In this document: in pieces, positions 1 to 12,400 of the stretch
Numbering within the stretch: position 1 is the stretch's first letter
Layout of the letters: each line of letters begins with the position of its first letter
DNA from: CAYPPG01 sp964412555
Lineage (GTDB): Bacteria > Hinthialibacterota > Hinthialibacteria > Hinthialibacterales > Hinthialibacteraceae
Reading direction: 5' to 3'
Length of the DNA: 20,384 nt
Assembly: GCA_964412555.1 (NCBI GenBank)
Contig: CAYPPG010000094.1
Coordinates: forward strand, 1 to 20,384
Program-made: the position numbers and the translations under genes
The notes under the pieces: generated by a model
Database searches by the model: none
What the model was told of the DNA's origin: nothing
What the model saw: only the letters and a program-made list of their open reading frames with translations

Positions 1-65
1 ATGAGTTCTTTCTGAAATCAGGTCAAGATCAATCATTAAAACAGCGAATGAATTTTTTTCAATCG

Positions 66-165
66 TGAATAGTCATGAATTTCGTTTGGAGATTTCGCTA
101 GGTGTAATTAGCAGTTTCCGCTAGTCGGTTTGGCGATTTCGCTAGAGAAAAATCATGACTATTCA
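66..165. repeat. Composite repeat: inverted arms enclosing TTTCGCTAG direct repeats
   Basis: The outer arms are a perfect 13-bp inverted repeat: tgaatagtcatga at 66-78 and tcatgactattca at 153-165. Allowing one mismatch, the arms extend inward to 66-82 and 149-165 (16 of 17 pairs). Inside is an 18-bp direct repeat at 84-101 and 128-145 (17 of 18 identical, ending in gatttcgctag). A looser third copy, tttccgctag, lies at 115-124. The three copies end at 101, 124 and 145, about two helical turns apart. This could be an operator array or a small palindromic intergenic element; the flanks show no target-site duplication, and no known family is recognised. Confidence 0.6.
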
Positions 166-247
166 TAATAGACGGCCAAGGTAAGAATTCTAAAATAGTA
201 CAAATTTGTGTGAATTTGGGATTTTTTGGGGATTGACGAATGGAAGT

Positions 248-315
248 GGATTCGAGGGGAATAACACCTGACTGAAGTGCAATATTTCCCTTCATTTCAA
301 CCCCTTTCCGAATCC
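248..315 (+). promoter_or_regulatory. Possible nested hairpin in the 5' leader
   Basis: The segment ggattcg at 248-254 is complementary to cgaatcc at 309-315, and gggg at 256-259 to cccc at 301-304. A further inner pair, tgaag 273-277 with cttca 290-294, lies inside. Together these could form a stem that ends 8 nt before the GAAAAGG ribosome binding site, where it could affect ribosome access. It matches no riboswitch family I know, and there is no downstream T-tract to make it a terminator. Stability was not computed, so this is tentative. Confidence 0.25.
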
Positions 316-323
316 TTGATAGT

Positions 324-330
324 GAAAAGG
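324..330 (+). promoter_or_regulatory. Ribosome binding site that decides the start
   Basis: GAAAAGG at 324-330 ends 7 nt before ATG 338, a normal Shine-Dalgarno distance. The other in-frame ATG at 332 would be only 1 nt away, so 338 is preferred. A third in-frame ATG at 398 would leave a short signal peptide starting MVWGLLLV, but it has only a weak ggga upstream. Confidence 0.6.
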
Positions 331-337
331 AATGATC

Positions 338-448
338 ATGGGCTTTCAATGTGAAAATCACGATTTCTTTCGAGTGTGCCGATTTGGGATTACGAGCATG
401 GTTTGGGGATTACTGTTGGTTGTATTTCTGCAAACGAGCGCATTCGCC
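338..448 (+). other. Sec-type signal peptide, residues 1-37
   Basis: The N-terminus has a basic region (Arg12, Arg15), then a hydrophobic core around MVWGLLLVVFLQTS, and ends in AFA before Asp38, which fits signal peptidase I (small residues at -3 and -1). With start 338 the peptide is 37 residues, slightly long; starting at ATG 398 it would be 17 and still hydrophobic. There is no Cys at the cleavage point, so it is not a lipoprotein. The protein is therefore expected outside the cytoplasmic membrane. Confidence 0.85.
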
Positions 449-3400
449 GATCCGAGTTTGAACCGCATTCAAAAATTCACACCGCCCAATGCTACGACTG
501 GCGATCGGTTGGGGCAGGTCGTCGCGATGGATGGTTCCACGGCGGTTGCCGGTGCTTATTGGAAAGATCATGGAGCGATAACAAAGGCAGGAAAAGCGTA
601 TGTGTATGTGTTGAATGGCGGGGTTTGGAGCCAGCAGAAGGAATTAGTGGCGGATGACGCGGCAGCGGACGATGAATATGGAATCGGCGCTGTTATCGAT
701 GAGGATACGATTGCCGTCGGCGCGCGTTACAAAGATGTAGGGGGGAAAGCGGATGTTGGCCAGGTTTACATTTATTATCGCAATCAAGGCGGGACGAATC
801 AATGGGGATTGGTTAAAAAACTGACTTTGACCAATCCTGATGGCTCGGATATGTTTGGTTGGCGGATGGCCCTTGATGGCGATACGCTTGCTGTCGGCTT
901 GATTAACGATGATGATAAGGGAACGATTGCCGGCGCGGTTAATATTTATGACCGCAATCAAGACGGAGCGGATCAATGGGGATTGGTCAAGAAGATTTAT
1001 GGCGACGATACGACGGGGGATGACCGGTTTGGCAGCTGTATGTGCATTGAAGGTGATATTCTGGCAGTCGGCGCCGCGAAAGCCGATGTTCCCGGGCAAG
1101 CGGATGCCGGTGTGGCGTACATCTTTTCCCGCAATCAAGGCGGTACGAACAATTGGGGGCAAGTAAAAAAAATATGGGCCGGAGACGCGACCGCGAATGA
1201 CCGTTTTGGCAATGCTATCGATATGGAACGGGATATACTTGTTGTCTTTGCTTATGGGGATGATTATGGCGGAAAAATCGATGCCGGTTCCGCGTATGTG
1301 TTTTATAAAGATCAAGGTGGAGAAAACAATTGGGGGCAGGTTCAGAAACTTCAATCCAACGAGCCTTTCGACGGTTCCGATTTCGTGGATGAGAAAAAAA
1401 CGGTTAGTATCAGTAATAACATCATTCTTTTCGGTGAACCTTATGCCAGTTTGGGAGGAACTTTTCACTGCGGTGCGGTGAATTTATATTACCGGCACAA
1501 GGGGGGAATAGATAATTGGGGATTTTGTCAACGCATCGAGGCCAATGCGCGAACCGCTTCGGACTCTTTCGGCTCAGCTGTCGATATATGTGGGATGTAT
1601 GCGAGCGTTGGGAGTTATCGGGACGAAGATGCGGCGGGGAACGCGGGGGCGGTATTTTTCTTCAAACTGGATGGGACTGCGCCGACCACTTCCGGGATTG
1701 CGAATGTGACGGTGGATGAAGACGACGCGAATACCATCATCAATCTATATGATTCCTTTGACGATGACGCAGACGACGATACGGATTTGAAATATTATCT
1801 AATGAGCAACACAAACAGCGCTTTGTTCGATTCTACAACGATTACCGGTGGGAATTTGACGCTGGATTATACCACCAACGCCAATGGAAACTCGAATCTG
1901 ACCGTGCGGGCACAGGATACGAATGGTTTGATCGCCGAAACAACGTTCACCGTTACCGTCAATCCAGTCAACGATGCGCCGTCTGCCAATGGTCAATCCG
2001 TACAAACGGATGAGGACTATTCTGTCACGATTCAATTGAGCGGCAGCGATCTTGAAGGGGATTCTCTCACTTTCTCTAAAGCGTCGGATCCTTCGCACGG
2101 CAGTTTAACCAATTTCGATGGCAACTCCGGTTATGTCACTTATAATCCTGACGGAAATTACAGCGGTTCAGACTCGTTTACATTCAGAGCCAACGACGGT
2201 TCACTCGATTCCTCCCCCGCGACGGTCAATATTACAATTCGATCTTCCAACGATCCGCCCTCTGCGAGTGGGCAATCGGTGAGTATGGATGAAAATGCAT
2301 CAAAATCGATTCAGCTGAACGGAAGTGATGCAGACGGGGATTCTCTTACCTACCATATCGCCTCCAATCCTTCGCATGGGACGTTGTCAGGACCGAGTGT
2401 GGGAGGATCGGTGACTTATACCCCACAAACCAATTATTGTGGCAGTGATCAGTTTACGTTCTATGTTTCCGACGGTTCGCGCACAAGCAGTCCGGCCACG
2501 GTTTCGATTACCGTCAATCGGACTCGGCCTTATGAGCCGTTGACCGCCGAAGCGGGAACGCTTCCATTTGCGATTGTGGGAATTTCCTATCCATTAAGCG
2601 GAACCGCAGGCGGGGGAACGGAAACTTATTCTTATTCGTGGCAGGTGCAGGCCGGTTCGGATACGAGCATCGGGCAGTATTCATCAGCCCATATTAACAA
2701 TCCAATCTTTACACCGGCAAAAGCAGGAGAATATATATTGCGACTGACCATCAATGATGGGATGCACTCGCCTGTCAGCGATACAGTTTCTTTTCCTGTA
2801 TACGATGAACTTACAGCGGATGCGGGGAGTGTTACGGATGCCTGTCTCGATCTGGGATTGACATTAACCGGAACTGTAACCGGTGGCAACAACGAGCAGT
2901 ACACCTTTCAGTGGAGCATCGACGAAACCAGTGCGAAGCAAAACGGTGTGTTTGATGATGATACACTTCAGAATCCCATTTTTACCCCCCAAGAAACTGG
3001 TGATTTTGTCTTAAATTTCGCTGTTGCAGATGGTATTCAGGAAACAAGTGATTCCGTTTCGTTTACGGCAAACGCTTCTCAAACGGATCTTGCAGTGCGT
3101 ATTCTCAGTGAACAGATTGAAACGAGTCTTGAAAATTATGGCGATGTCTATTCCCGCGTGGTTTGTTATGACGTGCAGGTGACAAATAACGGACCGATTG
3201 ATCTGCAAAACGGTTTGCTGCGATTTCAAGCGGATGGCTGGTTATTTCAAGACGTCAATTCGGGAGGAGCAACAATTACGCGAAGTTGGGAGGAGTATCC
3301 TGTCAACATTCAAAAAGTTACTTCCACAAGTTTCCCATTTTCCGTTCCGCTTCATAAAGCAGCGGAAATTGTCAATGTCTCGGCGTCCATAATTTCGACT

Positions 3401-6400
3401 TTACCCGATCCGAATGTGGATGATAATACCGCGCAGAAAGAAACGATTTTGGATAAATCTGCCGATTTGAGTTTGCGTTTTGCTGATGATAATATTGACC
3501 TTCTTACCAGCAACACTCTTCCCCTTCAAATGACCATAAAAAATCAGGGGCCGTTTGCGGTTGCTCAGGCTCAAATGGAAATGCTCCTACCACACGGAGT
3601 TCTTTTTGAATCGTCGGATTATCCACTCAATCGGATTGAGTTTGTTCTCAATCCGAACGCGAAAGCGTTTCCCTTCTCACTTCCCATTCAGCCCGTCGTT
3701 GCGTTCGATGAGGATGTTGCCGTCGTCGGTTCGAAATTGGGAGGGAATGTGACTGTGTATGCTTGTGACGGGGCATCGTGGAAATTGGTAACAAATCTGA
3801 CGCCCAGCGATGGCTTTGCAACGCAGACACGCTTCGGTTATTCCGTTGCCATCGCTAACGATACGATCGTTGTCGGAGCGCCTTCCTATACCTCCTCATA
3901 TAGTAATCAAGGAGCAGTATATGTTTTCCGGCGAAATCAAGAATCGAGATGGAATCAAGTATCGGAGGTGGTTATCCCTTATATTACTGCGAAAACAAAT
4001 GACCGATTTGGGAATTTAGTCGCAGTGGATCATGAAACACTTGCGGTGAGCGCGCCGGGGAAAAATCAGGTTTATTTATACAAACTACAAGATTTGGAAA
4101 GACCGCCTTCCAATCCATTTTTGGGATATAACAAAGTCACGAAAAGCGGGTATGGGAATGATGGTGCTCATTCGTATTTGGCGTTGAGTCAAGACACGCT
4201 TGTAATCGGAGCATCGAATCGCGATGATGCGGGTGAAAACACAGGCGCCGCATTTGTTTTTGAAAAAGACGAGGGAGGAACAAATCAATGGGGGCTCGTG
4301 AACACTTTATTACCGAGTGATCCCTCTCCCAACGATTATTTTGGTTATTCCGTCGCCATCGATCAGGATACGATCGTCACAGCGAACCAGCGGCAAGTCG
4401 GATCGGCGTATGTATTTGAAAGAGCGAATAATTGGGGACAAACCGCTCATATAATTGCGGATGGAGGAGCAAATATCCCCTCTTCAGGCCATACGGTTGC
4501 AATTTCAAATGACATGATCGTATTCGGCGCTCTCAATGAAGAAAAGGCTTATGTGTATGACTGCATTGAGAATCTTTGGACGCGAGTGGGAATATTATCA
4601 AAGAGTCCGAATACTCAAGTCGCAGATTTTGGAATGTTCTTGGCTGTGGATGGGCATACGATTCTCGTCGGCGCAGATGATCCCTTGCACCAGGTCAGCG
4701 CCGCTCTCATGTTTGTTTTTTCGAAAGATCGGCAAAAACCGATCCTCAATATTGGAACTCTCGATAGCGGTTCTGAATTACCTGTTTCTATGGTTTTATC
4801 CTCCGATTTTACTGTGGATGATCCCATCGTTGTGCGTGCTTCCGTCAATTCCGAATTGATCGAAGTGAATGAGAACAATAATCAGGCTTCATGGGAAATT
4901 GCTCTCGCCAAACATGATCTTGAAGTGACAATCAGCGAAGAAATTCAGCCGGCATTGAATTATTATGGAAATGCGTATTCCTATTTGGCAACTTATGAAG
5001 TGCTGGTCACAAATCACGGACCTCAGGATTTGCAGGACGGAACGCTTCGAGTGCAGGCAAACGGTAAATTATTTCAAGATAACACTTCAGAAGCGGAATG
5101 GATTACCCGAAATTGGGAAATCGCATCCATCGAAATTCCGCAAGACGCTTCAAGAAGTTTTCAATATTTGGTACCGCTTCATCAAGCGGCGGACATCGTC
5201 AATATGTCCGCATCGATCATCACAAGCATATCGGATCCGATCGAGAGTAACAACACGGTTGAAAAAGAAACGTCATTGGAGCCACATGCGGATTTGCATT
5301 TGGAATTTGACGAGGGAAACATTGAAACGCTGACAAGCAATCAACTTCCACTCGATCTAACCGTTTCCAATCGCGGACCTTTTGACGTGAATGAAGGGAA
5401 AGTGGAAGTGACGTTTCCGCGTGGCGTGTCGTTCGAATCGGCGAATGTTCCACTCAGCCGCATGGATTATTTGGTCGATCCGATTTATGAGGCATTTCCA
5501 TTCCCCTTACCGACACAGCCAGTGGTCGCATTTGATGGGAATATTGCCGTTGTGGGTTCCAAATTAGGCGGACCGGTTCAAGTTTTTTCTCGTGAAGGAG
5601 ATTTATGGACGAAGATTCAGGATTTGAATCCCAGCACAGGCAATGCTAACGCAATTTTATTTGGATATTCCGTGGCCATCTCAAACGATACGATCCTTAT
5701 CGGCGCGCCACATAAACATTTTACCTATTCATTCGAGGGATGGGTATTTGTTTTCAGTAAGAGTCAGGATGGGTGGAGAGAAGCGTCGATTATAAAAGAG
5801 ATATCTCCGAGAGTTAATGACAAATTGGGATCATATGTCGCGATTGATAATGAAACTATTGTGGTTCACGTGCCGGGAAGAAATCAAATCTATATATATC
5901 AACTCGCCGATGTTTTGTCGGGCACATCGAGAATATGGTATCATTTAACAAAGAGTGGATATGGGAATACTAACAATGATTCTTTTATCGCCATTGATCA
6001 AAATACACTCGTGATCGGCGCGCATTTGGATGATGCGGCAGGGGAAAACACGGGAGCCGCGTTTGTTTTTGAAAAAAATCACGGTGGCGAGGATCAATGG
6101 GGATTGGTAGCGGAGTTGCGGCCAAATGATGCGTTGCCCGACGATCATTTCGGTTATTCCGTTGCGATTAATAACGGAACCGTCGTTGTCGGGAATCAAA
6201 GAGCGCGCGGTTCGGCGTATGTGTTTGAAAGAGAGGAAAATTGGGCTCAAACCGCAACATTCACCGCCGATGAGGGAACAAGCAGTGGATTATATCATCA
6301 TCAGGTTGCGATAGAGAACGATACGATCGTTTTCAGCTCTTGCAATGAAGAAACTGTCTATATATATGATCGTCAAAATGACGGTGATCGGGATTGGATG

Positions 6401-9400
6401 CGGATTGATAAAGTAACGAAACCGATGTCGGTTCCTATCGCTGATTTTGGCCGCTCTCTGGGTATGGTTGGTCGCACGATTTTCGTTGGCGCTACAGATC
6501 CGACGCTTTCTACAAATAACGGCTTGGTTTTGAATTATCATAAAGAGATTCAAAAGCCCATTCTCGATATTGGTACAATCGCCAGCGCCTCTGAATTATC
6601 TCTACAGGTTGTTGCTTCTGTTGACGATACGGTCAATGAACATTTGATTGTGGGTGCTACCGCGGATTCGGAATGCATCGATTACCGCGAAGGGGACAAT
6701 GGCGATGAATGGGAAGTGACGGTTCTACGCCCTACCGATTTGAAAATTACTGTTACCAAGATTTCACAAATTGCTCATGATGATATAGTGAATCCTGAAG
6801 ATGCGATCATATCCGGGAATCTTCTACACTTACATTATAAATTAACGGTGGAAAACCTTGGACCTGCTGATATAACTGACGCAAAGGTCAATTTTGCCTA
6901 TCCTCCATCATCCCAGTTTGTTTCGGCAGTTAATGGAAGCGAATCAAGCGGGATGGTTTCCTTTCTTTTATCTTCTCTGCCGGTGAATGCATCGAGTGAT
7001 CTTGAAATTACACTAGCGATTCCGGAAACAGTTGGCGGGATTGTGGAAAACGCGAGCGCATCCGTGATTTCAGAATTTCCTAAAGATGCAAATGACGCTA
7101 ATAATACACATGTTCTTCCATTGCGCATTATTGGTAAAACGGATTTATCCATCACGATTGAAACCGAGTCGACCGATGTTTTATCTGACGCGAATATAAC
7201 CTATACCATTACGGTTCAAAATGCTGGTCCGTGTAACTCCGTTTCAGGCTCGATTGAACTCACATTGCCTGATGAATTTCAATTGATTTCTCCTTTGGAG
7301 AATTTGAATTTTGAAAATCTTGCTTCCGGGGATACGGTTTCATTGACGTTGGAAGGAACGATTGCTCAGATTGACATTGATGAGTGTACGACGTTTGTAT
7401 CCGTCCATCCGGATACAAATTATTATGAGGCAATTGTGACGAATAATGAAGATTTTGTAACTCTCAATTTCATCGAGCCCATATCTGATTTGAAAACCAT
7501 GCTTTATGTCACTGCGGATTCCTTTTTTGTTGGTTCGGAGGTGACGTATCATCTGCAAGTAAAAAATTACGGTCCAATGGATGCGGAAAATGCGAGAGTA
7601 TTTTTCCAATTGCCAAAAGAAATTCAATTCGAACCACCGCTGAATGCAATCTACCCACCCGTTTCGACCGATTCAGAAAGCGATTTTGAATTAATTAAGG
7701 GCGAATTCAATGCAAAGAATAGCGCTCAATTTGGTCAAGCGATGGATATGGATGGAAATATTCTGGTCGTCGGCGAGCCGGACAGGATTGACAATGCGAC
7801 TCAAAACGGCGCCGTTTATATTTATGTTCGCAATCATATGAATTGGGAATTGGCGGCGACTTTGACTGACGGAGATTTAAATAGTAAAGATGCATTTGGA
7901 ACTTCGGTTGCAATCGATGGCAATACGATTGTTATCGGCGATCCGGGCGTTGTTGGTAGTGATGGTGTTTCAACGAGAAATTACGGATTGCTTTACATCT
8001 ATCAATATGATAAAGGTGAATGGAAACAAATTGTGGTTAAAGATGTTAAATCAACCTCCGCGGTTGAAAATAATTACGGAACCGTTGTCGATATCAAAAA
8101 TGGATCCATTATTTGCGGTGGAGATGAATGTGGTCTTTATTATTATGAAATCGATCCGGAAAATTCGCAAAACATATCGTTAAAGACAATTTTTGATGAA
8201 TCCTCGACGATTCATTCCGCGTTGATCTGTGAAAATCAATCCATTGTGTCAGTTGTCACGTCGTCCAATGAAACAAATGTGATCTCAAGAACAAAAGTTG
8301 AAGTAGCGGGAGCCACATTGGGTGACGCGTCCGTTTGGTCTATGAATGGATTTGATTTCCTTCCAACCCCAATTACGGAAAATACAATCCTTGCTTCCTC
8401 TGAGAATCGTTTGGCAATTCGAACACAACAAGCCGTATTTGTCTATCAACGACATAATAAAAATGCAACGTGGGAGTTGCTGGGCGCACCGATTCCAACG
8501 ACTGACATGAGTGAGGGCACTATTTCGCCGATTTCGATTTCGGGGAACAGCCTTCTCATCGGATCGAAATCGGATAATCAAATTTACGTATATGAATACA
8601 CAACGGACTGGACATGCGTGAATCAATTCACGGCTCCAAATACAGATTCCACCCCATCGCATTTTGGCCGATCAATTGCCGTCAATCGATTCGACGGTAT
8701 TACTGATTATTGTATTGGAGCACTCTGTAATTCTATTTCAGGAACGTATGGTGCTGTTTTTTGTTACAATAATTTTTCTGAAATCAATACAATTCCGATC
8801 GATTCTCTCCCCGCCGGGCAAACCATCAGCTACGATTTCACCGGTGTGATAGATCGAACCGCCAATAATAAGAATTTACGTGCGGTTGCCTTGGTCGTCC
8901 CACAAAATGGCATCCATGATTTTGTCTCGGACAATGACTGGCAGCGAATAGAGGATTTTGTTCCAATCAAGGAAATTGATTTGGAAATAACCGCTCGCAG
9001 CATCACGGATAATGTCGCGGCGGGGGGATCCGTTACCTATGATTTTCAAGTGACCAATCACAGTTCATATGCTGTCGATGATTCTGTCGTTAAAATTACA
9101 TTGCCGGAATCGTTGACGGTGGAGAATTTGACGGAAGGTTTTGAAGCGATTCCTTCTTCCAATGCGCCGGCGATTACATCCATTCAACCGGATTGGAGCG
9201 AAAACGGGGATCAGTTCGGCGCTGTGATGGATCGCGATGGCGATATACTTATCGTGGGAGCGCCAATGGATGATGTCGGCGAGATTGTGGACGCCGGCGC
9301 GGTTTATGTTTTTCAATTGGTCAATCAAACCTGGGTGCAAATTCAGAAATTATCGGCGGATGACGCCGAAGCGGGGGATCATTTTGGCGCCTCGGTCGCG

Positions 9401-12400
9401 ATGGATGGGAATACCATTGTTGTGGGGGCGCCGGATGCCGGCGATCTTACTTCGGAAACATTATATAATGGCGCAATCTATATATACAATAAAGTAAATA
9501 AGGCTTGGATTCAATCGCAAAAAGAAAAGCAAGTGTATGAGCCGGATTCACAAGAAACCGGAAATCCCTTGCATATACCCCATTTTGGGAAATCGGTCGA
9601 TATCAACAATGACATGATTGTCAGTATCGGAGATTTTGATACAATCATTTCGTATTTAAAGAATAATAATGGTCTATATTATCAATCTTCCTTTTCGAAA
9701 TTGAGTCTTTCCAACTACACGACGTCCTCGGTTTCTTTCAATCCGATTGGCGCTTTATGTGCTGTATTCACGCGTGGCGACGATCATCAAAAACAAGTCA
9801 ATGTGTATGAAAAATACGAAAGCGGCTGGATACATGTGAAACAAATAGACTATTCTTATAGCATGGATCGGAATGTGAACGTTTATTCCTTTACCAACGA
9901 TCGATTGGCAATCGTCAATGACAGTGAACTGTTTGTATACGATAAAAATCTTGGCGGGGGAAACAATTGGGGGCAAATGGGAGAGCCAATACAATTGTTT
10001 GATTCGAGGAATACAATCTACTCGAATGACGCAATCTATTATTCAATCGCAATCGCGGAGAATTTTCTTACTGTCGGATCGTCAATTTCCCACGCTCTTG
10101 ATTGGTATTATTTCGATACGCAATGGAACTTGTTCAAAACCTTCTCATTGCCGGATACATTGAATCATTCTCCCTTTGCCGCTTCGATTTTGCTTCAGGA
10201 AAATGATGTTTCCTTATCGAATCCCATCCTGGTTGGTTGTAAAAACGATATCGAGCAAGCCGGTGTTGTTTATGTTTTAAATTCCAACACAACACAGGTG
10301 GAAAAACATATCGATCACATTGCCTCCAATCAAACCATTTCATTTTCTCTGCAAGGGAGCATTGATCCCCATACGTGGGATAATCTATTTCTCATTGCTG
10401 TGATTGAACAGGATGAAATATTCCATGATATCCATCCGGAAAATAATACCGATTCTGATTGTAGAACGGTTGAGCATATCGCGGATGTAACCATTCGAAT
10501 CGAAACGCCGTTAGAGGAAATCAATACGGATCAATCCGTAACATTTGACGTGATTCTGGAAAATCATGGCCCCTCTGTTGCACGGAACATTGATGTATTG
10601 CTTCATGGAATTTCGCCTTCTTTTGCATGGAATGAACCATTGGAATCCGAATATATTTCTATCGTTTGGAGTTCTGATCTGCAATTTATTCAGACACTTA
10701 ACGAGTCTTCCGATAATAGCCAATTCGGTCTGGCTATGGATGGTGACGAAAATTTCCTTGTTGTTGGAGCACCATATGGAGAGGGAAATAGGGATGTGTA
10801 TTCATATTATGGTCCAACCGGGCATGTAACAATCTATACATTAGTAGAACGTCATGGATCAGTTCGTTGGGAAGAGTATCATACCCTATATCCTGAAGTT
10901 TTATTCCGATCGAGAGATGTTGAAAAATATAAGATTCAATTTGGTTGGTCTGTGGCGATCGATGGAAATTATATTGCTGTCGGGGCGCCGGGTGAAGATC
11001 TTTATATTTTACCAGAAGGAGAAAGTCTTGAAAATTATAATATTGACAGCATTCCTTTGAGTGACATAGATCAGAATGTTGGAAAAGTATATTTGTATTC
11101 CAGACATTATGACGAGGCATTTAAAGGTCCCAGAGTATGGCAGCTTAATCAGGAATTTTCCCAACCCATTAGCCTTGATGGTGAACAGAGACAGGAAAAT
11201 AGTATCGGGTTAGGTTATTCGGTTGATGTAAAAGGGGAATATGTTGGAGTGGGATTTTCACATGCCAATAATGGTATGATTTATGGTGAATTTTTACAGG
11301 AAGAAGGACTTGGATCTTATAGATGGGCTTCAGTACCCTTTGATATGTGGGAATATGTGACCAATGCAGTTGTCCATTTTACTGATTCCATTGCATCGAT
11401 TCCATCCGTCTTTTTTAATGTTAGAGTAAGTGATCTTGAAAATGATCCCTCACGAAATATTTTGTATTCTTTCTTATATGATCAAAATAATCATACGTAC
11501 AATTTAAACAGTACGATTGATCCTTTTCAGGAAAACTACTCTGATGAACATGTAAGTCAATTCGGGAAATACTTTTCCTCATGGGAAGATCAATACGCAG
11601 TAGGTAGTGACAATAGCGTACTTTTCTACAATCAAGATGGTTACCAAGATAAAATTGACAGTCCAGTCAGTAATAATGGGTTTGGCTGTTCCATTTGTTT
11701 GAAAGAAAAGGAACTATTGATCGGCGCCAGTGATGAAAATGACGGTAAAGGCGCGGCGTATCTCTTTACACGCAAAGATACAAATACGTTTGATTGGAAT
11801 TTGAGATCGAAAATTGTTCCTGTGCAAGATGTATCAGATGTTGATAAAATGCAATTTGGACACACTGTTTTAATCCAAAATAATACATATTTAATTAGTT
11901 CGATTAGTAGCAGAAGACCTAATTCTGTTTTGAGATATTATGGTTTAATCGATGTATATACTATTTTTGGGCCTCATCATAAACATATCGCCGAATCCAG
12001 TTTATCCTTAATGCCGAATCAAGAATACCGCACAACAATTACGGGAATCTATTCAAATCAATCATCCGGATTGGTTATCAATGCCAGCGTAACCACTGAT
12101 CCCGAAACAACGGATCCCGATTTAAACAACAATAATGATAGGATAGTCATTCCATGGATTCTACCCTGGCTGACCAATGAAGAGTTCCAAGATAAGGTAT
12201 TGATCACTCCTTCCATGTTGTCTGATTATATCATCACGTCGCCATTCTTTACCGATCAATCTAATTTGTACGCCAAATGGATCAATCCTACCAATGTGCA
12301 ATACGATCGAATCATATTAAGCGTCACCAACACAATTTCAAGTACAGATTCGCAATATAATGTAAGAGAATATCAAGTAACGGGCAGAAACTTCAGGTCA

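Larger units (their letters stand above)
1..331. other. Non-coding leader upstream of the giant gene
   Basis: This AT-rich stretch holds no gene I can support. One frame (3-68) is open from the window edge to a TGA at 66-68 and would encode 21 residues; it could be the tail of an upstream gene, but 21 codons are too few to claim. Positions 66-165 hold a composite inverted and direct repeat, and 248-315 could fold into a nested hairpin just before the ribosome binding site; both are listed separately. A TGA at 323-325 closes the frame of the giant gene upstream, so its start must lie at 332 or later. I saw no convincing -35/-10 pair and no rho-independent terminator. Confidence 0.8.

Noticed and set aside
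3..68. Possible 3' end of an upstream gene (21 codons, TGA at 66-68)
   Set aside because: It is open from the window edge, but too short to distinguish from chance. Sequence upstream of the window would settle it.
233..266. Candidate promoter: TTGACG at 233-238 with ATAACA at 261-266
   Set aside because: The spacer is 22 bp, too long for a normal sigma-70-type promoter, and the -10 match is poor.
98..361. An 87-codon minus-strand open frame across the leader
   Set aside because: It runs through the repeat element and over the ribosome binding site and start of the giant gene; its composition is not protein-like and no domain is visible.
644..1468. A 274-codon open frame on the minus strand with internally repetitive protein sequence
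   Set aside because: It lies wholly antisense to propeller I and its repeats simply mirror the sense-strand blades (the reverse of 'NWGQVKK' appears as 'LPPI'). It has no recognisable domain, and the plus-strand frame is clearly coding.
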